From the NCBI GenBank assembly GCA_012932295.1, contig JAAONU010000019.1, positions 29,427,913 through 29,491,912 on the forward strand: a stretch of 64,000 bases of DNA, read 5' to 3'. The DNA is from Cyclina sinensis. Its lineage: Eukaryota; Mollusca; Bivalvia; Venerida; Veneridae. This document shows, piece after piece, positions 49,716-60,514 of this stretch (positions are counted from its first letter, which is position 1; each line of letters opens with the position of its first letter). Below the pieces are notes generated by a model, which was not told where the DNA came from, did no database searches, and was given only the letters and a program-made list of their open reading frames with translations. Both the position numbers and the translations under genes were made by a program.

Positions 49716-52615
49716 CCCCCCCACAAAGTGCCACACTGCTCTATGTACAAAGTAACAGGAAAACCAACTGCTCTATCCACAAAGTAACAATTAAACCACA
49801 CTGCTCTATGTACAAAGTAACAAGAAAACCAAACTGCTCTATGCACAAAGTAACAATAACACCAAACTGCTCTATGCACAAAGTAACAGAGAGACCACAC
49901 TGCTCTATGCACAAAATAACAGGGACACCAAACTGCTCTATGCACAAAGTAACAGAGAGACCACACTGCTCTATGCACAAAATAACAGGGACTCCAAACT
50001 GCTCTATGCACAAAGTAACGATTACACCACACTTCTCTATGCACATAATAACAGGGAAATTAAACTGCTCTATGCACAAAGTAACAGAGAGACCACACTG
50101 CTCTATGTACAAAAGAACAGGGACACCAAACTGCTCTATGCACAAAGTAACAAAAACACCACACTGCTCTATGCACACAATAACAGGGAAATTAAACTGC
50201 TCTATGCAAAAAGTAACAGAGAGACCACACTGCTCTATGCACAAAATAACAGGGACACCAAACTGCTCTATGCACAAAGTAACAATTACACCAAACTGCT
50301 CTATGCACAAAATAACAGTGACACCAAACTGCTCTATGCACAAAGAAACAGAAAGACCACACTGCTCTATGCACAAAATAACAGGGACAGCACACTGCTC
50401 TATGGAGAAAATAACAGGGACACCAAACTGCTCTTTGCACAAAGTAACAGAGAAACCACACTGCTCTACATGTATGCACAAAATAACAGGGACACCACAC
50501 TGCTCTATGCACAAAGTAACAGAGACACCACACTGCTCCATGCACAAAATAACAGGGACACCAAACTGCTCTATGCACAAAATAACAGGGACACCAAACT
50601 GCTCTATGCACAAAGTAACAGAGAGACCACACTGCTCTATGCACAAAATAACAGGGACACCAAACTGCTCTATGCACAAAGTAACAGAGAGACCACACTG
50701 CTCTATGCACAAAACAACAGGGACAACACACAGCTCTATGCACAAGATAACAGGGACACCACACTGCTCTATGCACAAGGTAACAGAGACACCACACTGC
50801 TCCATGCACAAAATAACAGGGACACCAAACTGCTCTATGCACAAAATAACAGGGACACCAAACTGCTCTATGCACAAAGTAACAGAGAGACCACACTGCT
50901 CTATGCACAAAATAACAGGGACACCAAACTGCTCTATGCACAAAGTAACAGAGAGACCACACTGCTCTATGCACAAAATAACGGGGACAACACACTGCTC
51001 TATGCACAAAATAACAGGGACACCACACTGCTCTATGCACAAAGTAACAGAGAGACCACACTGCTCTATGCACAAAATAACAGGGACACCATACTGCTCT
51101 ATGCACAAAGTAACAGAGAAACCACACTGCTCTATGCACAAAATAACAGGGACACCACACTGCTCTATGCACAAAATAACGGGGACACCAAACTGCTCTA
51201 TGCACAAAATAACGGGGACACCACACTGCTCTATGCACAAAATAACGGGGACACCACACTGCTCTATGCACAAAATAACGCGGACACCACACTGCTCTAT
51301 GCACAAAATAACGCGGACACCACACTGCTCTATGCACAAAATAACGGGGACACCACACTGCTCTATGCACAAAATAACAGGGAAACCACACTGCTCTATG
51401 CACAAAATAACAGGGACACCACACTGCTCTATGCACAAAATAACGGGGACACCAAACTGCTCTATGCACAAAATAACAGGGACACCACACTGCTCTATGC
51501 ACAAAATAACAGGGACACCAAACTGCTCTATGCACAAAGTAACAGAGAAAAAAAGCTGCTGTATGCACAAACCAACAGGGAAATTAAACTGCACTATGGA
51601 GAAAAAAAAAAACAAGGAAACCACACTGCTCTATGCACAAAATAACAGAGAAACCACACTGCTCTATGCACAAAATAACAGGGACACCAAACTGCTCTAT
51701 GCACAAAATAACAGGGACACTAAACTGCTCTATGCACAATGTAACAGAGAGGCCACACTGCTCTATGCACAAAATAACAGGGACACCACACTGCTCTATG
51801 CACAAAGTAACAGAAAGACCACACTGCTCTATGCACAAAATAACAGGGACACCACACTGCTCTATGCACAAAGTAACAGAGACAAAAAGCTGCTGTATGA
51901 ACAAACCAACAGAGAAATTAAACTGCTCTATGGAGAAAAAAACAGGGAAACCACACTACTCTATGTGCAAAGTAATATGACACCAAACTGCTCTTCGTTC
52001 AAAGAAACAGGGAACCCACACTGCTCTTTGCACAGAGAAGCAGGGAAACAAAGCTGCTCTTTGTACAAAGAAATAGGGAATCCACTCTGCCCTTTGAACA
52101 AAGTAATATGAGACCAAACTGCTCTTTGCACCAAGTTACAGGGATACCAAACAACTCTAGGCACAAAATAACAGGGAAACCACACTACTCTAGGCACAAA
52201 ATAACTGGAACACCACAATGCTCTAGGCACAAAATAACAGGGAAACCACACTACTCTAGGCACAAAATACTGGAACACCAAACTGCTCTAGGCACAAAAT
52301 GACAGGCAAACTACACTGCTCTAGGCACAAAATACCAGGAAAACCACACTGCTCTATGCACAAAGTAACAGGGAAACCACACTGCTCTAGGCACAAAGTA
52401 ACAGGAAAACCACACTGCCCTATGCCAAAAGTAATATGAACCCAAACTGCTCTATTCACAAAGTTACAGGGAATCCACATTGCTCTAGGCACAAAGTAAC
52501 AGGGAAACCACACTGCTCTATGCACAGTGCAATATGACACCAAGTTGCTCTATGCACAAAGTAACAGGGGAAACCACACTGCTCTATGCACAGTGTGATA
52601 TGACATATACATGTA
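49716..52615. repeat. 33-bp minisatellite, nearly 90 units
   Basis: The unit is CACACTGCTCTATGCACAAA followed by ATAACAGGGACAC. Two sub-types (AAAGTAACAGAGAGACC and AAAATAACAGGGACACC) alternate in places, giving a 66-bp higher-order repeat. The centre (about 50500-51560) is the most uniform; the right end is diverged (CTCTAGG, CTCTTTG). Because 33 is a multiple of 3, several frames stay open: 831 codons plus (49616-52111), 627 and 458 codons minus. All are 11-residue repeats such as CSMHKITGTPH or LLYAQNNRDTT. An A-rich insertion at 51600-51612 switches which frame is open. No start context, splice site or domain supports a protein. Confidence 0.95.
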
Positions 52616-52788
52616 TTTGATGGACAGTATTACAGTATATTCTGCTGCATGTTGCAATACTGAAACTGGATTAAATCTGGTTAAAATCACATAGTGATTG
52701 GACGCCTTGTTTATTATGTTCACCCCCCAAAGACACCCAAAGTTTACATTCATAATGCCCAATGGATGATGGTCACAGCCTAGTCACA

Positions 52789-52812
52789 TTAGCTCACCCT
52801 CAGGTGAGCTAA
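52789..52812. repeat. Perfect 10-bp inverted repeat, family A-type end
   Basis: TTAGCTCACC-CTCA-GGTGAGCTAA. The arms match the AGCTCACC and GAGCTAA ends of family A elements, here joined head to head with only four bases between. A separate family R piece starts just after it. Confidence 0.9.
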
Positions 52813-52814
52813 AA

Positions 52815-53150
52815 AGTCAAGGTCATTTAGGGTCAAGGTCAAAGGAAGATCTCTGTCAAATGATAAATGTGGGCAAACCTAAATCTATTTAATAATAAGG
52901 GGGTTATGGCCAATATTAAGTATTTTTGACAATTGAACCTTTGACATCTAGGTCATTCAGGGGTCAAGGTCAAATAAATATAAGTCATAGGTAAAGTCTT
53001 GTCCAAAGGGGTGTTGTGTTCAAGTATGAAGTAAATCCATTTACTAATAAGGAAGTTATTGGTAATGCTACAGTTTTGGGAAGAAATGACAGACTGACAG
53101 ACAGACAACTAACAACTATTATGCTCGCCTTCAGGGGCATAAAGATCAAA
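52815..53150 (+). mobile_element. Family R element with microsatellite and hairpin end
   Basis: Two units contain GGTCAAGGTCAAA, TTGTCCAAAGGGGTGTTGTG and ACTAATAAGGAAGTTAT. They are followed by GACAGACTGACAGACAGACA (53088-53108), then GCTCGCCTTCAGGGGCATAAAG with a short stem (GCC/GGC). Confidence 0.82.
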
Positions 53151-53247
53151 ATCTGTAGTTCCAATGTTGCTTTAATTTTCTTCCAAAGTCTCCACCTGGC
53201 CAAGCATTTCAGGATCCATATTTTATGTACTTGACTAATAAGATGTC

Positions 53248-53445
53248 AATTATGTTTCATATGGTACTTCATGGGGTATTTTGTCTGGAATAGCAACCAG
53301 AATTGTGTGTGAAATCTAGAAAAGTTTTATCAATTAACTTTGACCAAGGGGTTTCAGAGAAGATGTTTAAAGCAAAAGTTCATTAATGACATTGGGTTTT
53401 CACTAAAGCTCACCATGAGCAAATTGTACTCAGATGAACTGATAC
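53248..53445 (+). mobile_element. Family A right-end fragment, degraded
   Basis: It shows AATAGCAACCAGAATTGTG, GACCAAGGGGTTTCAGAGAA and AGCTCACCATGAGCAAATTG, TACTCAGATGAACTG, recognisable as the terminal module of family A. Confidence 0.65.
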
Positions 53446-53985
53446 AGCTGTAAAGAACAGAAAATCAACTAAGCAAATACCAAAACGAGCAATCAATAGC
53501 TGCAGTCTGTTATATGAACATAAAGGTGGTCACTGAAGTTCATAATAGGGAAACTATTTTTTACCTATATATCACTGTATGATGTAAATCTTTCTTCTAA
53601 AAGAATGGTTCAAAATAGCAGTTAATTGCTTGCTCACATGTACAAGTAAGTTGTTTTGATCTATATAATTCCCCACTGATTTACAGCTGACTAAGTTTTG
53701 AGACAGCAACAAAAGCTACTTGCTTTCAGTTACATGACAATATAAGGCAATTTTGATTAACAGATGGAACAGTTGCAATGCCACAAGTAATTAATGCACT
53801 CTGATAAAAGATGCCAAAAACTAAAATTTCAAGGAAGCCTAATGATTATTTAATCACTTCATCATTATATTTTCTCCTGCATTAAGTTCAGTCTAATGCT
53901 TTGCTTACTGTGTCACTGTTTCAACTTTATCAGTTTAAATGGACTTACTTTTTTTTTTTAGGTTCAAATTTTATAGACACAGCTT
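53446..53985. other. Short unannotated stretch
   Basis: AT-rich and without a recognisable exon or repeat. Confidence 0.4.
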
Positions 53986-54175
53986 CAAAAGCAGTAAGTA
54001 GGTCAGTAGTACAAGGTCAATATCTGCAAAGGTCAAAACTGAAATCTGCATGCAAAATTATATGACAATGTACAGTTCAAATTTTCATACTGTAGCTGCA
54101 AAAAATAAGACAGTAGGTCAGTAGGTCAAGACAAATGTCAAGGTCACAGAAAGGTCAACAACTAAGTTAAATATG
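53986..54175 (+). mobile_element. Family P repeat, two units of about 115 bp
   Basis: AGTAGGTCAGTAG, CAAGGTCAA, GTCAAA-CTGAAATCTGCATG, CAAAATTATA, and TACTGTAGCTGCAAAAA recur. Further copies are at 55690-55900, 57380-57787 and 58392-58510. Confidence 0.75.
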
Positions 54176-54179
54176 TGTA

Positions 54180-54690
54180 CATCAAAATTCCTTAAAAAGT
54201 TTTTAAAGGAATCGTTTGTTTTTCTGTAAAAGTCTATATAAATTAAGTGACCTCTTGGGCCAGGTAAATTTTAGCTCTAGGATGATAATTTGAACAATGT
54301 TTGTAATGATCAACTATACATATACAATACTATCTACAAAGTATCTTAGTGCTACCACCTATGATATCTGACAAGGAACATTTAAAAGATTTTGTATGTT
54401 ATACAGATAGCACCCCTAGGGCAGGGCCAATTTTGACCCATGCAGGGACATAATTTGTAAAACCTGGTGGAGGACTACCAAACAATGCTACATACAAATA
54501 ATCTAAGTTCTATAGCATACAGTTTTGGACAGGAAGATTTTCAAATTTTGCTCTATACAACATTACATAAAACAAGTGAACCCTGGGGCAGGTTAGATTT
54601 TAACCCAGTGGAATTAATCTGAACAATCTTTGCAGAGGACCTCTAGATAATGCTCCATGACATTATCAGCTGTGGTAGAACCTATTATTA
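54180..54690 (+). mobile_element. Family A internal units, degraded
   Basis: Three diverged units contain GGGCAGGGCCAATTTTGACC, ACAATGCTACATAC and GACA-GAAGATTTTCAAA. Both ends of the element are missing or unrecognisable. Confidence 0.65.
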
Positions 54691-54944
54691 CAGTTATTAG
54701 AGTTGTGTCAACTTATTTTGAAATTCTAATTACAATTTCAATCTCTAAGTTGTTTTAAATGAAATTGAACACAAAATCAGATTTGCCACATGGACATCAT
54801 ACCTGAAGAGCGTTTTGATACACTGTTTAGAAACAAGAAAATCAGTAGAACCGATGGATGCTCCCCAAAGTAGCACTATTTCAAAATGTATGTATTCTTT
54901 TAGTATTTTCTAAGTATAAATCTAAGTAAAAATACTGCTATGAA

Positions 54945-55500
54945 ACATAACTAGAGCTATCACTGAATGTGATTCATACCCCCACAATACCACCTTAGCA
55001 GAGACAAAAGGGGAAATATCAAGCAAGAACTAAATAAGCAAGCAACGTAGAGTTATATGTTTTGTATTCAACACTTCCTCACAAAATTTCTTATCATTTT
55101 TCTATAAAATGACTAAGCATGACAAATTGCTATCATGTAGGCAACATTTGTGCAAAATTATTTCAAAATCACTTGATAAATGATGAAGTTACAGAGCGAA
55201 AAAGAAATATGGACAACCTCTAAGTATGACCTTGACCTTTGAGGAACACAATTGGGAGTTGTATGTGACACATGGTCTCAATGTATTTAACATTTGTGCC
55301 AACTTATTTCAAAGTCCCTTCATGCATGCCAAAGTAACAGCCTAGACAGAAAGTGGACCTACTGACCATCTGACATAGTGAGTCCTGTATAATCACCCAA
55401 ACTTTATTTGTAGGGGTACAATAAATGGAGATATTTAATAAATATGGCCAGGTAGTGTTGTGATCCCTGAACACTGCACTTTCTATCACTTCATCTATCT
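54945..55500 (+). mobile_element. Family T repeat, copy 1
   Basis: ACTAGAGCTATCACTGAATG, GATTCATACCCCCACAATAC, AGCA-GAGACAAAAGGGGAAA and later AGTATGACCTTGACCTTTGA, TTCAAAGTCCCTTCATGCAT and GACCATCTGAC occur. The same order is found at 60515-61290. Confidence 0.75.
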
Positions 55501-55689
55501 GTTGTTTTGAACATGAAGCATTATATGTTGAACAGTTTTTTAGTAATTCTCTGAATGAGCATCATTAAAAAAAGATAAAGAAAGGTGTTAAAGCAAGGTA
55601 GAATTATGCTTGTTTGATAAAGTACTACCTCAATTTGTCCTCTATCAAAAGGTTTAATATCAACTAAATCGCAAGAACACTTTAAGATT

Positions 55690-55900
55690 TATGCTCCTGA
55701 CAAGCAGTCAGTAGTATAAAGTCAATGTCAGCTTAGGTCAAAGTTGAAATCCACATGCAAAATTATAAGTATAGTTCAAAGTTCCATACTGTAGCTGCAA
55801 AAACAAGAAAATACGTCAATGTCAATGTCCCCTAAGGTCAAAGTTGAAATCTGCATGCACAATTATAATTCAAATTTCTATCCTGTAGTTTCAACTAGAT
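55690..55900 (+). mobile_element. Family P repeat, two units
   Basis: Two units of about 115 bp have GTCAATGTCAGCTTAGGTCA, TGAAATCCACATGCAAAATT and a TACTGTAGCTGCAAAAACAA block. The poly-G region interrupts the family just to the right. Confidence 0.7.
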
Positions 55901-55934
55901 GGGTGTTCAGTGGAACACTTGTGTCACCCTTGGG

Positions 55935-56595
55935 TTAGGGGGGGGGGGGTTTTGAGGTAGAGGGGGGGGGGGGGAGTAAAGTACCTATGTTTAAAAAAAA
56001 AAAAAGAGGCGCAGGGGTGGGGGGTAAAAAAAATGGGGGGGGGGGGAGTTGACTGGTTGGGGGTTGGGAGGGTGGGGGGTGTGAGGGTGAATGGGGAGTC
56101 AAGTACCTATGTATTAAAATTTAAAAAAAAAAAATAAAAAAAAAATAAAAAATAGGGGGGGGGGGGGGGTAACAAAATATGGTGGGGGGGGGGGTTTGAG
56201 GGTGGATGGGGAGTCACGTACCTATACCTATGTATTAAAAAAAAAAAAAAAAAATATTGGGCCCGGGTGGGGGTGGGGTGGGGGTGGGGGGAATAAAGTA
56301 CATATGTTTTAAAATTTAAAAAAAAAAAAAAAAAAAAAAATTGGGCCCCGAGGGGGGGGGGGTTTGAGGTGGGGGGGGGGGGGGGGAATAAAGTGCATAT
56401 GTTTTAAAATTTAAAAAAAAAAAAAAAAAAATTGGGCCCCGAGGGGGGGGGGTTTGAGGTGGGGGGGGGGGGGGGGAATAAAGTGCATATGTTTTAAAAT
56501 TTAAAAAAAAAAAAAAAAAAATTGGGCCCCGAGGGGGGGGGGGGGGGGGCGGATTCCCATGCAGAGGGGACAGTGGGGGGGGGGGGGAGTACTTA
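55935..56595. repeat. Alternating poly-G and poly-A tracts, about 80-bp tandem unit
   Basis: G runs of 9 to 16 alternate with A runs of 10 to 24. At 56270-56540 a unit (TTGGGCCCCGAG, G run, TTTGAGGT, G run, AATAAAGTGCATATGTTTTA, A run) is repeated almost exactly. The plus strand has many G-quadruplex-forming runs. Homopolymer lengths in an assembly here may be unreliable. The 94-codon minus frame is pure low complexity. Confidence 0.9.
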
Positions 56596-56639
56596 CCCAT
56601 CTCATGTCAGTTAATATTTTATTTCTAGGCTTAAGAAGT

Positions 56640-57376
56640 TTTTTTTCCTATATATAAGTTTAAGCAAAATCAAGTGACCCCGGGGGTGGGGCTAACTGTG
56701 ACCCCAGGGACATGGGTACCAACAATCTTTGCAGGGGTCTTGCTGGTGATCAAGTATTCCAAATTTGAATGGAATATCCTTGACACTTTTTGAGATATGG
56801 ACATAAAGAAAAAGGTTAACCAAGAAATTTTAACTTGAAAAAGGGGCATAACATTGCAAAAAAAAATTTGAGGGTTATCTGCCCTTGAGAAATGGTGTTG
56901 TCTTAAGTGATACAATTGTAAGCATTACAACTGGAAAGTTTGATGAAGAAACATTAAGAAATGGCATAGTTATAGCCAATGTTAAGTTTTCATGACAAAA
57001 TCCAAGTACAAAAAGGGGCATAACTCTGTCAATTGTGACCTTGACCTATACATTTTGGCATCATCACAACCCTGTTGTCGTAAGCAATATAATTTGGAAG
57101 TTTGATGTTGAAATGTTAAGAAATGGCAAAGTTATTCCCAACGTTAAGTTTTCATGACAAATCCATGTATAAAAAGGGGCATAAATCTGTCAAATGTGAC
57201 CTTGACCTAGGAATTTTGTCATCAACCTGACCCTGTTGTCATAAGCAATACAATTTGAAAGTTTGATAAGATAATGTTTAGAAATGGCAAAGTTATAGCC
57301 AACGTTAAGTTTTCGTGACGGACCGACGGACCGCCGGACAAAGCGATCCCTATGTATCACCTTTTCTTCGAAAGGG
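56640..57376 (+). mobile_element. Family A piece followed by a family Q element
   Basis: 56640-56760 looks like one family A unit. From 56800, about three units of roughly 165 bp contain AAAAAGGGGCATAAC, GTGACCTTGACCTA, TTGTCATAAGCAATA and GGCAAAGTTATAGCCAA. They end in GACGGACCGACGGACCGCCG (57318-57337) and a CCTTTTCTTCGAAAGG hairpin (57361-57376). The 64-codon minus frame is inside it. Confidence 0.78.
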
Positions 57377-57379
57377 CGA

Positions 57380-57787
57380 CACAAAAAAAAGAAAGTAGGT
57401 CAATGTCAGCTAAGGTTAAGTTAAAAACTTCATGCAAAATATAAGAATAGTTTAAATTTCCATACTTCAGCTTCAAAAACAAGAAAGTAGGTCAGTAGGT
57501 CAAGGTCAATGTCAGTTACGGTCAAAGTTGTAATCTGCATGCAAAATTATAAGCATTATTCAAATATCAATACTGTATCTGCAAAACAGAAAGTAGGTCA
57601 GTAGATTAAGGTCATGTAGGCTAAGGTTGATGTAGCATGCATGCATAATTATAATTCAAATTTCCATCCCCTGTAGCTGCAAAAACAAGAAAGCAGGTCA
57701 AGGTAAATGTCAGCTAAGGTTAAGTTGAAAACTTCATGTGAAATTATAAGAAGAGTTTAAATTTCAATACTTCAGCTTCAAAAACAA
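57380..57787 (+). mobile_element. Family P repeat, left part (interrupted)
   Basis: Three to four units of about 115 bp contain AAGAAAGTAGGTCAGTAGGT, GTCAGCTAAGGTTAA and ATTTCAATACTTCAGCTTCA. The last unit stops in CAAAAACAAA where a family B copy begins, and resumes at 58392. Confidence 0.8.
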
Positions 57788-58391
57788 ACAAGAAATGTTT
57801 GTAAAACATACATGCCCCCCAGCAGCACCTAACTGCTTGTGGTTGGGCCAAAGCTTTCTCTAGTTATTGATCAGAAACCGTTTTTAGGATCAAGGTCCCT
57901 GTGGCCTTGACCTTTGACCAAATGACCTCAAAATCAATAGGGGTCATCTACTGGTGATGACCAACCAGCACACCAAGTTTGGTGAACCTAGGTCAAAGCG
58001 TTCTCTATTTATTGATCGGAAACCGTTTTTAGGATCAAAGTCTCTGTGAGCTTGTCCTTTGATCAAATGACCTCAAAATCAATAGGGGTCATCTACTGGT
58101 GATGACCAACCAGCATACCAAGTTTGGTGAACCTAGGTCAAAGCGTTCTCTATTTATTGATCGGAAACCGTTTTTAGGATGAAGGTCCCTGTGAGCTTGA
58201 CCTTTGACCTAATGACCTCAAAATCAATAGGGGTCATCTACTGGTGATGACCAACAAGCATACCAAGTTTGGTGAACCTAGGTCAAAGTGTTCTCTAGTT
58301 ATAGATGGACCGACCGACAGACCGACCCACCCACCCACCCAGCGAAATTTGCAAAACTATATGCTCCCTCATCTTCGATGGGGGGCATAAT
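57788..58391 (+). mobile_element. Family B element, short copy (3 units) inserted in family P
   Basis: The left end ACAAGAAATGTTTGTAAAAC is nearly identical to the copy at 37716. Three units of about 147 bp follow, then GACCGACCGACAGACCGACC (58307-58326), CCCACCCACCCACC, and GCTCCCTCATCTTCGATGGG-GGGCATAATAA, an imperfect hairpin end. It is flanked on both sides by family P sequence. Confidence 0.9.
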
Positions 58392-58510
58392 AAGTAGATC
58401 AACAGGTCAAGGTAAATGTCAGCTAAGGTCACATTTGAAATCTGCATGCAGAATTGTAAGTATAGTTCAAATTTCCACAAAAACAAAGAAGTAGGTCAAT
58501 AGGTCCTGGT
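58392..58510 (+). mobile_element. Family P repeat, right part after the family B insertion
   Basis: AAGTAGATCAACAGGTCAAG, GTAAATGTCAGCTAAGGTCA, TGAAATCTGCATGCAGAATT and GAAGTAGGTCAATAGGTC continue the unit broken at 57787. Confidence 0.8.
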
Positions 58511-58519
58511 AAGAAGGGA

Positions 58520-59095
58520 ATTATTTGTTTTTTTCATATAAGTCTATATAAATTGTCCCCCTAACCCCACATAAGGGCAAAAGTCTATTTTGACCCTAGG
58601 GAGATAATCTGAATAATCTCTGTAAATAGCTAAGTTCTACAAGCTATGATTTTTAACAAAAATTTTGTATCTAAAATAAATAAGACCCCTCAGGTGGGGG
58701 CCAATTTTAACTCCAGGGACATGATTTGTTAAAACCTGATGGAGGTCTACTAAACAATGCTTCATACAAAATATCTAATCACTAGAGCATACAGCTTCAG
58801 ACAGGAAAATTTTCTATATACTACATTATGTAAAACAATTGACCCCGCCTCCAAGGCTGAGTCAATTTTGACTCTTAAAAAAAATTTGAACAATCTTTGC
58901 AAAAGTAAGCTAAACTATATACCACATATCTAAAAACTAGGGCCTACATTATCTCTGAAAAGAAGATTTTCAAAGATTTTTTTTATTTTACACAAATAGG
59001 ACACAAATAGGACACCTGGGGTGGGGTAAGTTTTCACCCCAGGGGTATAATTTGAACAATCTTGGTAGAGGGCCTCTTGAGTTATCATTCTTGAA
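58520..59095 (+). mobile_element. Family A internal units, degraded
   Basis: Four diverged units contain TCTATTTTGACCCTAGGG, GGAGGTCTACTAAACAATGC, AGACAGGAAAATTTTC and CACCTGGGGTGGGG. No ends were found. Confidence 0.65.
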
Positions 59096-59099
59096 CACT

Positions 59100-59880
59100 C
59101 TTACCATTCTTACTTCCTACCACTTCACTCTATCAATGTTCCCAATATCAACTAAATGCCTTTCACAGTTTTAGAGTTATGCCCAGGACAAGCTATTACT
59201 AAATGTACTAAGGGGAGAAAATGAGAAAACTAGACAAGATGAGTTAAGGTACTTGTGCACTGCACTTACTCTCAGTGTCCACTATCATTGTATGAAGTTT
59301 GAAGCATATCCCTTCATTGGTTTTTGGATAATAATCTGGACAAGCATTATAATGATAAAGGGAGATAACTGAAAACTGTAGCAAGGCAGAGTCACAATCA
59401 TTCAACAATGCACTTCACATATAAAATCATTATCAATATCTTAAATATCAACTAAATCCTATTTAAAATTTTAGAGTTATGCTCTGGACAAGCATTACAA
59501 AATATTAACAAAACTTATAAAGGGAAATAACTCAAAAACGAGGGCAGCTACAGTTATGGTTCTTGAACAATGCACTGTCTGCCACTCCGCTTTCTCAAAG
59601 TGCCAAATATCAACTAAACATCTTTCATAGTTTTAGAGATATGCCCTGGACAAGCAAAATGTACTAAGGGGAAATAATGAGGAAAGTAGATAAGACTAGT
59701 TAATGTTTTTGGGCACTGCACTTACTCTCAATGTCCTCTATCATTGTATGAAGTTTGAAGTAAATCCCTTCACTGGTGTTTTAGTTATACTCTGGACAAA
59801 ATCAAACAAACAATCTGAAGGATGGACGGACGGACAGACAATTTGCCATCTACATGGTCTCCCTTTTGGGGAGCATAAAA
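59100..59880 (+). mobile_element. Family S element with microsatellite and hairpin end
   Basis: Four to five units of roughly 130-180 bp contain AAATATCAACTAAAT, TTTTAGAGTTATGC-C-GGACAAGC, AAGGGGA-AAATGA and GCACTGCACTTACTCTCA. The end has GGATGGACGGACGGACAGAC (59820-59838), then CTCCCTTTTGGGGAGC (59859-59874) and ATAAAAAGG. Confidence 0.8.
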
Positions 59881-59989
59881 AGGGTATGAGACTAATCACT
59901 GGAACTAGTGTTATTAAGACTTAGTAGTTAGTAGTTTCACCTAAAACAAGACAAATATTCTTTGGAAAAGTTTGCCTATGAGATATGTC

Positions 59990-60125
59990 TTTATGGTGCC
60001 ATTTAGGCCTATTAGGCAGTTCTGAAACCTTTATTAAGTCCCCGAGGACAACATTACAGGAACATGCCATCTTCCATTTGACAAAATCATTCAAAGGTAA
60101 CATAATTTAACTGACTTTCATAGGG
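59990..60125. repeat. Dispersed repeat copy (pair with 48700-48850)
   Basis: TTTAGGCCTATT, ACCTTTATTA, CCCGAGGACA, CATTACAGGAA and TAACATAATTTAACTGACTTT align with the other copy. The 60-codon minus frame (60103-59921) spans it and is unlikely to be genic. Confidence 0.7.
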
Positions 60126-60514
60126 AGAATGTCTTTTATTTAGGTTAAGAATATTATTAACTTTTTCTTTCTAACTTGTTTGCATATTCATATTCTAAAC
60201 TTTCAGCAAAGCAAATGGACACAGTTGCAGCAAGCCAACAGCTCTACTTACAAAGAAGCAGATAAGTTACTTTTTCTTCTCTCTTTTTTAATGCACAGAA
60301 ACAAGCCAACCAGCAGTTTTATCTGCACATTAACTGCAAATCCTCTACTCTGCAGTGAGTGTTCTAAGAACACAGAAAATGAGTGAAATTTATCAAAGCA
60401 CTAAGAATCAGGAAGGAGAAAACTGGCCCGAGAACAAAGTGTTGTTTTTTTTTTAAAGCAGAGAAAGCCATAGCTTTAACATAGTAATGGAGTGTCACAC
60501 TTTTCAAGGCTGAC
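60126..60514. other. Unannotated, with one weak plus-strand exon-like piece
   Basis: At 60299-60354 a good pyrimidine tract and ACAG precede an open stretch (KQANQQFYLHINCKSSTL) with a possible GTGAGT donor. A near-duplicate phrase (AGCAAGCCAACAGC) sits 70 bp upstream. It is not supported by any second exon. Confidence 0.25.

Noticed and set aside
49616..52111. 831-codon plus-strand open frame and its long minus-strand partners
   Set aside because: It is a 33-bp tandem repeat. The period is divisible by three, so frames stay open on both strands, and the frame used changes after an A-rich insertion without any stop.
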